Assembly (NCBI GenBank): GCA_945862035.1
Contig: CAMAXB010000042.1
Location: 1 to 14,124 of the forward strand
Reading direction: 5' to 3'
Source of the DNA: Opitutus sp. GAS368
GTDB taxonomy: Bacteria; Verrucomicrobiota; Verrucomicrobiia; Opitutales; Opitutaceae
Length of the DNA: 14,124 nt
The position numbers and the translations under genes were made by a program. The notes beneath the pieces were generated by a model. The model ran no database searches, was not told where the DNA came from, and saw nothing but the letters and a program-made list of their open reading frames with translations. Positions 11,598 through 14,124 of the stretch are shown here, in pieces (the stretch's first letter is position 1; every line of letters starts with the position of its first letter).

Positions 11598-13103
11598 CTA
11601 CTGCAGCCACGATGCGTCCTTGACGATGAACTGCCAGTTACCCCGGAAGGTGCCGAGTTCGCCGTAGAGCCGGAAGGTGCCCCCGGCCCGGCGCTGCGCG
11701 GCGATCAGGTCTCGAATCGCCGGATCCGGGCTGTAGAGGTCGTAGACCGCGCCGGCGAACTCCACCTTCAGCAGGGGACCGTCCACGGCGGAGCCCTCAA
11801 CCCGGAAGAGCTTCCCGGTGTAGCTGCCGTCGCGCAGATTGGCCCCGGCGGGGAGGGCAGCGAGGGTGAGCGCCTGCCCGAGGTCGACCTTGAAGGTCAG
11901 GCGATTCACGTCCGCCTCGGTCGGATCGCGATCGGAGGGGCGGGTGAGCGTGATCCAACGGTCCGGGCGATTCTCCGCGACGGTCGTGAAGCGCGCGGAA
12001 ATCGGAAAGTGGTCGGAGAACCCGCTCCCGCTCGCCCCGCCGCCCGACCAGCGGACGGGGTGGCCGGAGTCATCCGCATTGAGCCCCACGAAGCGCCCGA
12101 CCGCAAAGGAGTTGTCGACGTACTGCACGCCCCGCTGGTCATAGACGCCGCGGGACACGATCATCTGCATCAGCGTGCCCCATTCGCCGCGGAACGTGTC
12201 GCTCCCACGTCCGGCGGCCGGCAGCTCGTACCACAAATTGTAGAGATCCCGCTGCGGGCCGCGGATCGCGAGCTCGTTGCCCTGGGACCGGAGGACATCA
12301 TTGAGTGCGGTCCGCTTCATCGCGCGGTAGCGCAGCTTCTGGTCGTGCTGGGAGTTGAAGTCCCCGCCCAGCAGGATGTCGGCTTGGGGATCGGCCGCAA
12401 GAATCTGGTCAAGGCGGGCGCGCAGCACGCCTGCGTTGGCGATGCGGATTTCCTCGGTGACCGGGTCGCTGGCGCCGGATTTCCAGTGATTGTTGAAGAC
12501 AAAGAGGGTGTGTCCGTCGATCTGCAGCTCGACCTCGAGGATGTGGCGGGCGTTGAGCGTGGGGTGGTTGCGGACCGCCTTCACGGGGAAGCGCGTCAGC
12601 AGCACCGTCTTGATCGAGCGCGGATTGCCGTCCTCGTGCTTCGCGACGGCATCGCCGCCGGCCACGAGGGTGTAGCCGCGGAGGCCGCGGTCATGGAGCG
12701 CCTTGAGCAGCCAGGCTTCCGCGGGCAGCCCGGCCAGCTCGGCCGGGAGGGGTGCGGCCCCGAGGAGCTGCTCGTACGTGGTCGACGCGTAGCGCTGGAG
12801 AAAAGCGGCGTAGTCGGTCACAGTCGTGGCCGGAGTCTGGTCGAGCTCGATCTCCTGTAGCAGGATGAGGTCGGCGCCCCGGCCGTCCTCGTAGCGCGCC
12901 AGGACCTCGGCAATGCCGCGCAACTTTGTGCGCAGGTGGGCTGGGGTGTAGCCGGCGGGTTGATAGTCGTCGTAATTGGCCAGCCCGTCGGCGTCGAAGA
13001 GGTTCTCGACGTTGTAGACCACGGCGGTGAAGGGTCGCGCGAGGATGGCAAGGGGCAGCGTCAGGGCCAGGAGGGCAAGGCGGAGTCGTCCGGGAATGAG
13101 CAT
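11598..13103 (-). CDS. secreted endonuclease/exonuclease/phosphatase (EEP) family protein
   Basis: This 501-residue protein begins with a signal peptide (MLIPGRLRLALLALTLPLAI, cleavage likely near residue 22-25), so it is exported. The EEP catalytic domain, a Mg-dependent phosphodiesterase fold, follows at about 26-372. It shows NVENLFD (31-37), E84 in LLQEIE, NNHWKSG (204-210), GGDFNS (246-251) and SDHFPI (363-368), with catalytic residues intact. The C-terminal 120 residues (about 383-501) form a separate beta-rich domain that resembles an OB-like nucleic-acid or ligand-binding module by pattern only. Substrate could be extracellular DNA or RNA, a nucleotide or a phospholipid headgroup. The start is chosen at the signal peptide; the open frame upstream is Arg/Gly-rich and overlaps the divergent ABC gene. 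It is followed by the two-TM hypothetical. Confidence 0.9.
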   Translation of the reverse strand: MLIPGRLRLALLALTLPLAILARPFTAVVYNVENLFDADGLANYDDYQPAGYTPAHLRTKLRGIAEVLARYEDGRGADLILLQEIELDQTPATTVTDYAAFLQRYASTTYEQLLGAAPLPAELAGLPAEAWLLKALHDRGLRGYTLVAGGDAVAKHEDGNPRSIKTVLLTRFPVKAVRNHPTLNARHILEVELQIDGHTLFVFNNHWKSGASDPVTEEIRIANAGVLRARLDQILAADPQADILLGGDFNSQHDQKLRYRAMKRTALNDVLRSQGNELAIRGPQRDLYNLWYELPAAGRGSDTFRGEWGTLMQMIVSRGVYDQRGVQYVDNSFAVGRFVGLNADDSGHPVRWSGGGASGSGFSDHFPISARFTTVAENRPDRWITLTRPSDRDPTEADVNRLTFKVDLGQALTLAALPAGANLRDGSYTGKLFRVEGSAVDGPLLKVEFAGAVYDLYSPDPAIRDLIAAQRRAGGTFRLYGELGTFRGNWQFIVKDASWLQ

Positions 13104-13213
13104 GGCGGCGTGAGCGTAGCCACGGACGGGGAACGCGCGAGCGAAACCGGGTGAGGCCCGGCCACGTGAGGTCGCGGTTGACCCGGCTCGGGCGGGAGCG
13201 ATAGCTGGAAGGG

Positions 13214-14008
13214 ATGCCCCGCCGCGCCCCCGCCCCCGTGCTCGAACTCTCCGGCCTGACGGTTCGCCGCGACGGGACGCCGATCCTGCGGGACCTGGCA
13301 TGGCGGATTCTACCGGGTGAGCACTGGGTCGTGCTGGGCCCCAACGGCTGCGGCAAGACGTCCCTGCTCAAGATTCTCCTCGGCTACATGTCGCCGACCG
13401 CGGGCGAATTTGCCGTGCTGGGCCATCACTACGGCGATGCCGACTGGCGCGAACTCCGCCGGCTGGTCGGGATCGTCTCCTCCGCCCTGCACGCGCAGAT
13501 CCCGTCCGAGGAATTTGCGCTCGAGACCGTGATCAGCGGACGCTACGCCCAGCTGGATCTCTGGGTGAAGCCGACCCGGGCGGACCACAAGGCGGCGCGG
13601 CAGGCCCTGCGCGCGGTGGGCCTCGCCGGGCTGGCGGAGCGCCCGTGGCACTACCTTTCCCAGGGTGAGCGGCAGCGGGTCCTGATCGCCCGCGCCCTCG
13701 TCGCGCGCCCCCGGCTCCTGATTCTTGATGAACCGTGCGGCGGCCTGGATCCGGTCGCGCGAACCCGGTTTTTGGCGGTGATCGAGCGGCTCGCCCGCCA
13801 GCGGAACGGCCCGGCCCTCATTCTCGTGACGCATCACGTGGAGGAGATTACCCCGGCCCTGAGCCATGTGCTGCTGTTGCGCGCCGGCCGGGTGGTGGCC
13901 GCGGGGCCGCGCGAAACCGTCCTCACGTCACGCACGCTATCGACGGCCTTTGGCTCGCGCCTCGCGCTCCGCCGGACCGCGGCGGGATTGCGGCTCACGG
14001 AGCGGTAG
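13214..14008 (+). CDS. ABC transporter ATP-binding protein, YlmA/ModF-like
   Basis: This 264-residue protein is a single nucleotide-binding domain. Walker A is GPNGCGKT (42-49), the signature is LSQGERQR (148-155), Walker B is LLILDEP (168-174) and the switch histidine is H207 in VTHH. Where most ABC ATPases have the Q-loop glutamine the sequence is VGIVSSALHAQIP (85-97), without Gln at the expected place, a pattern I associate with the stand-alone YlmA/ModF-like group. No permease, binding protein or second ATPase is adjacent, so it may serve a distant permease or have a non-transport role. GGAAGGG directly before the ATG is a close but usable ribosome binding site. It is divergent from the EEP gene over 110 bases and ends 28 bases from a convergent gene. 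Confidence 0.93.
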   Translation: MPRRAPAPVLELSGLTVRRDGTPILRDLAWRILPGEHWVVLGPNGCGKTSLLKILLGYMSPTAGEFAVLGHHYGDADWRELRRLVGIVSSALHAQIPSEEFALETVISGRYAQLDLWVKPTRADHKAARQALRAVGLAGLAERPWHYLSQGERQRVLIARALVARPRLLILDEPCGGLDPVARTRFLAVIERLARQRNGPALILVTHHVEEITPALSHVLLLRAGRVVAAGPRETVLTSRTLSTAFGSRLALRRTAAGLRLTER

Positions 14009-14036
14009 ACGGACCGCCGCCGCCGGCCGCCGGGGC

Positions 14037-14124
14037 CTACCGCGCGACCAATCGCACGACATCGCCGGCCTGCACCGGGAAGCGCGCGGTGTCGTCACTG
14101 TATTCAATCTTTGAATATAAAAGG
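14037..14124 (-). CDS. 3' end of an unidentified minus-strand gene, cut by the window edge
   Basis: A minus-strand frame enters from the right edge and reads LLYSKIEYSDDTARF, then PVQAGDVVRLVAR, before TAG at 14037-14039. The composition and the closing AGDVVRLVAR look like the end of a real protein, perhaps a beta-strand-rich one, but 28 residues are too few to name it. It is convergent with the ABC ATPase gene. Confidence 0.55.
   Translation of the reverse strand, partial: LLYSKIEYSDDTARFPVQAGDVVRLVAR

Overview
The window is a GC-rich bacterial chromosome segment from a Gram-negative organism: kdsB implies a Kdo-containing lipopolysaccharide. The gene set and the style of the intergenic repeats suggest Verrucomicrobiota, possibly Opitutaceae. 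That placement is an inference from gene content and general sequence feel, because no rRNA or other formal marker is present. There are twelve complete protein genes, a gene fragment at each edge and several families of short structured repeats. No tRNA, rRNA, CRISPR array, insertion sequence or phage gene was seen.

Layout. Bases 1-155 hold a possible 3' end of a plus-strand gene and an inverted pair of GTAG-type REP elements. Bases 152-2950 are a catabolic-looking cassette: a minus-strand DapA-family lyase divergent from an FAH-family hydrolase and an SDR oxidoreductase. The lyase has lost the residues of true dihydrodipicolinate synthase, and the SDR has lost the YxxxK catalytic pair. Bases 2951-3344 are a repeat-bearing convergent junction followed by an AT-rich island. 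Then come kamA (lysine 2,3-aminomutase, minus) divergent from carA (plus), and kdsB (minus) divergent from an HPr gene (plus). Bases 7219-7817 are a 600-base convergent junction filled with hairpin repeats. Bases 7818-13103 are five minus-strand genes (transcribed from right to left: secreted EEP-family phosphohydrolase, two-TM hypothetical, small hypothetical, M32 carboxypeptidase, TatD-family hydrolase). Bases 13214-14008 encode an ABC ATPase without a visible permease, facing the 3' end of an unidentified minus-strand gene that runs off the window.

The protein genes are mostly housekeeping (pyrimidine/arginine precursor supply, Kdo activation, PTS phosphocarrier, peptidase, nuclease). The most unusual material is intergenic. 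A GTAG-footed REP family supplies the stop codons of two complete genes and perhaps of a third at the left edge. A second hairpin family keeps its cap (TTG-AGGG-CAA) while both stem strands change together. The two families are combined into a composite element present once nearly complete (7222-7432), once as a half copy (7693-7821) and once in a diverged, REP-less form (2959-3075). All recognised copies lie at convergent junctions; none lies in the divergent promoter regions.
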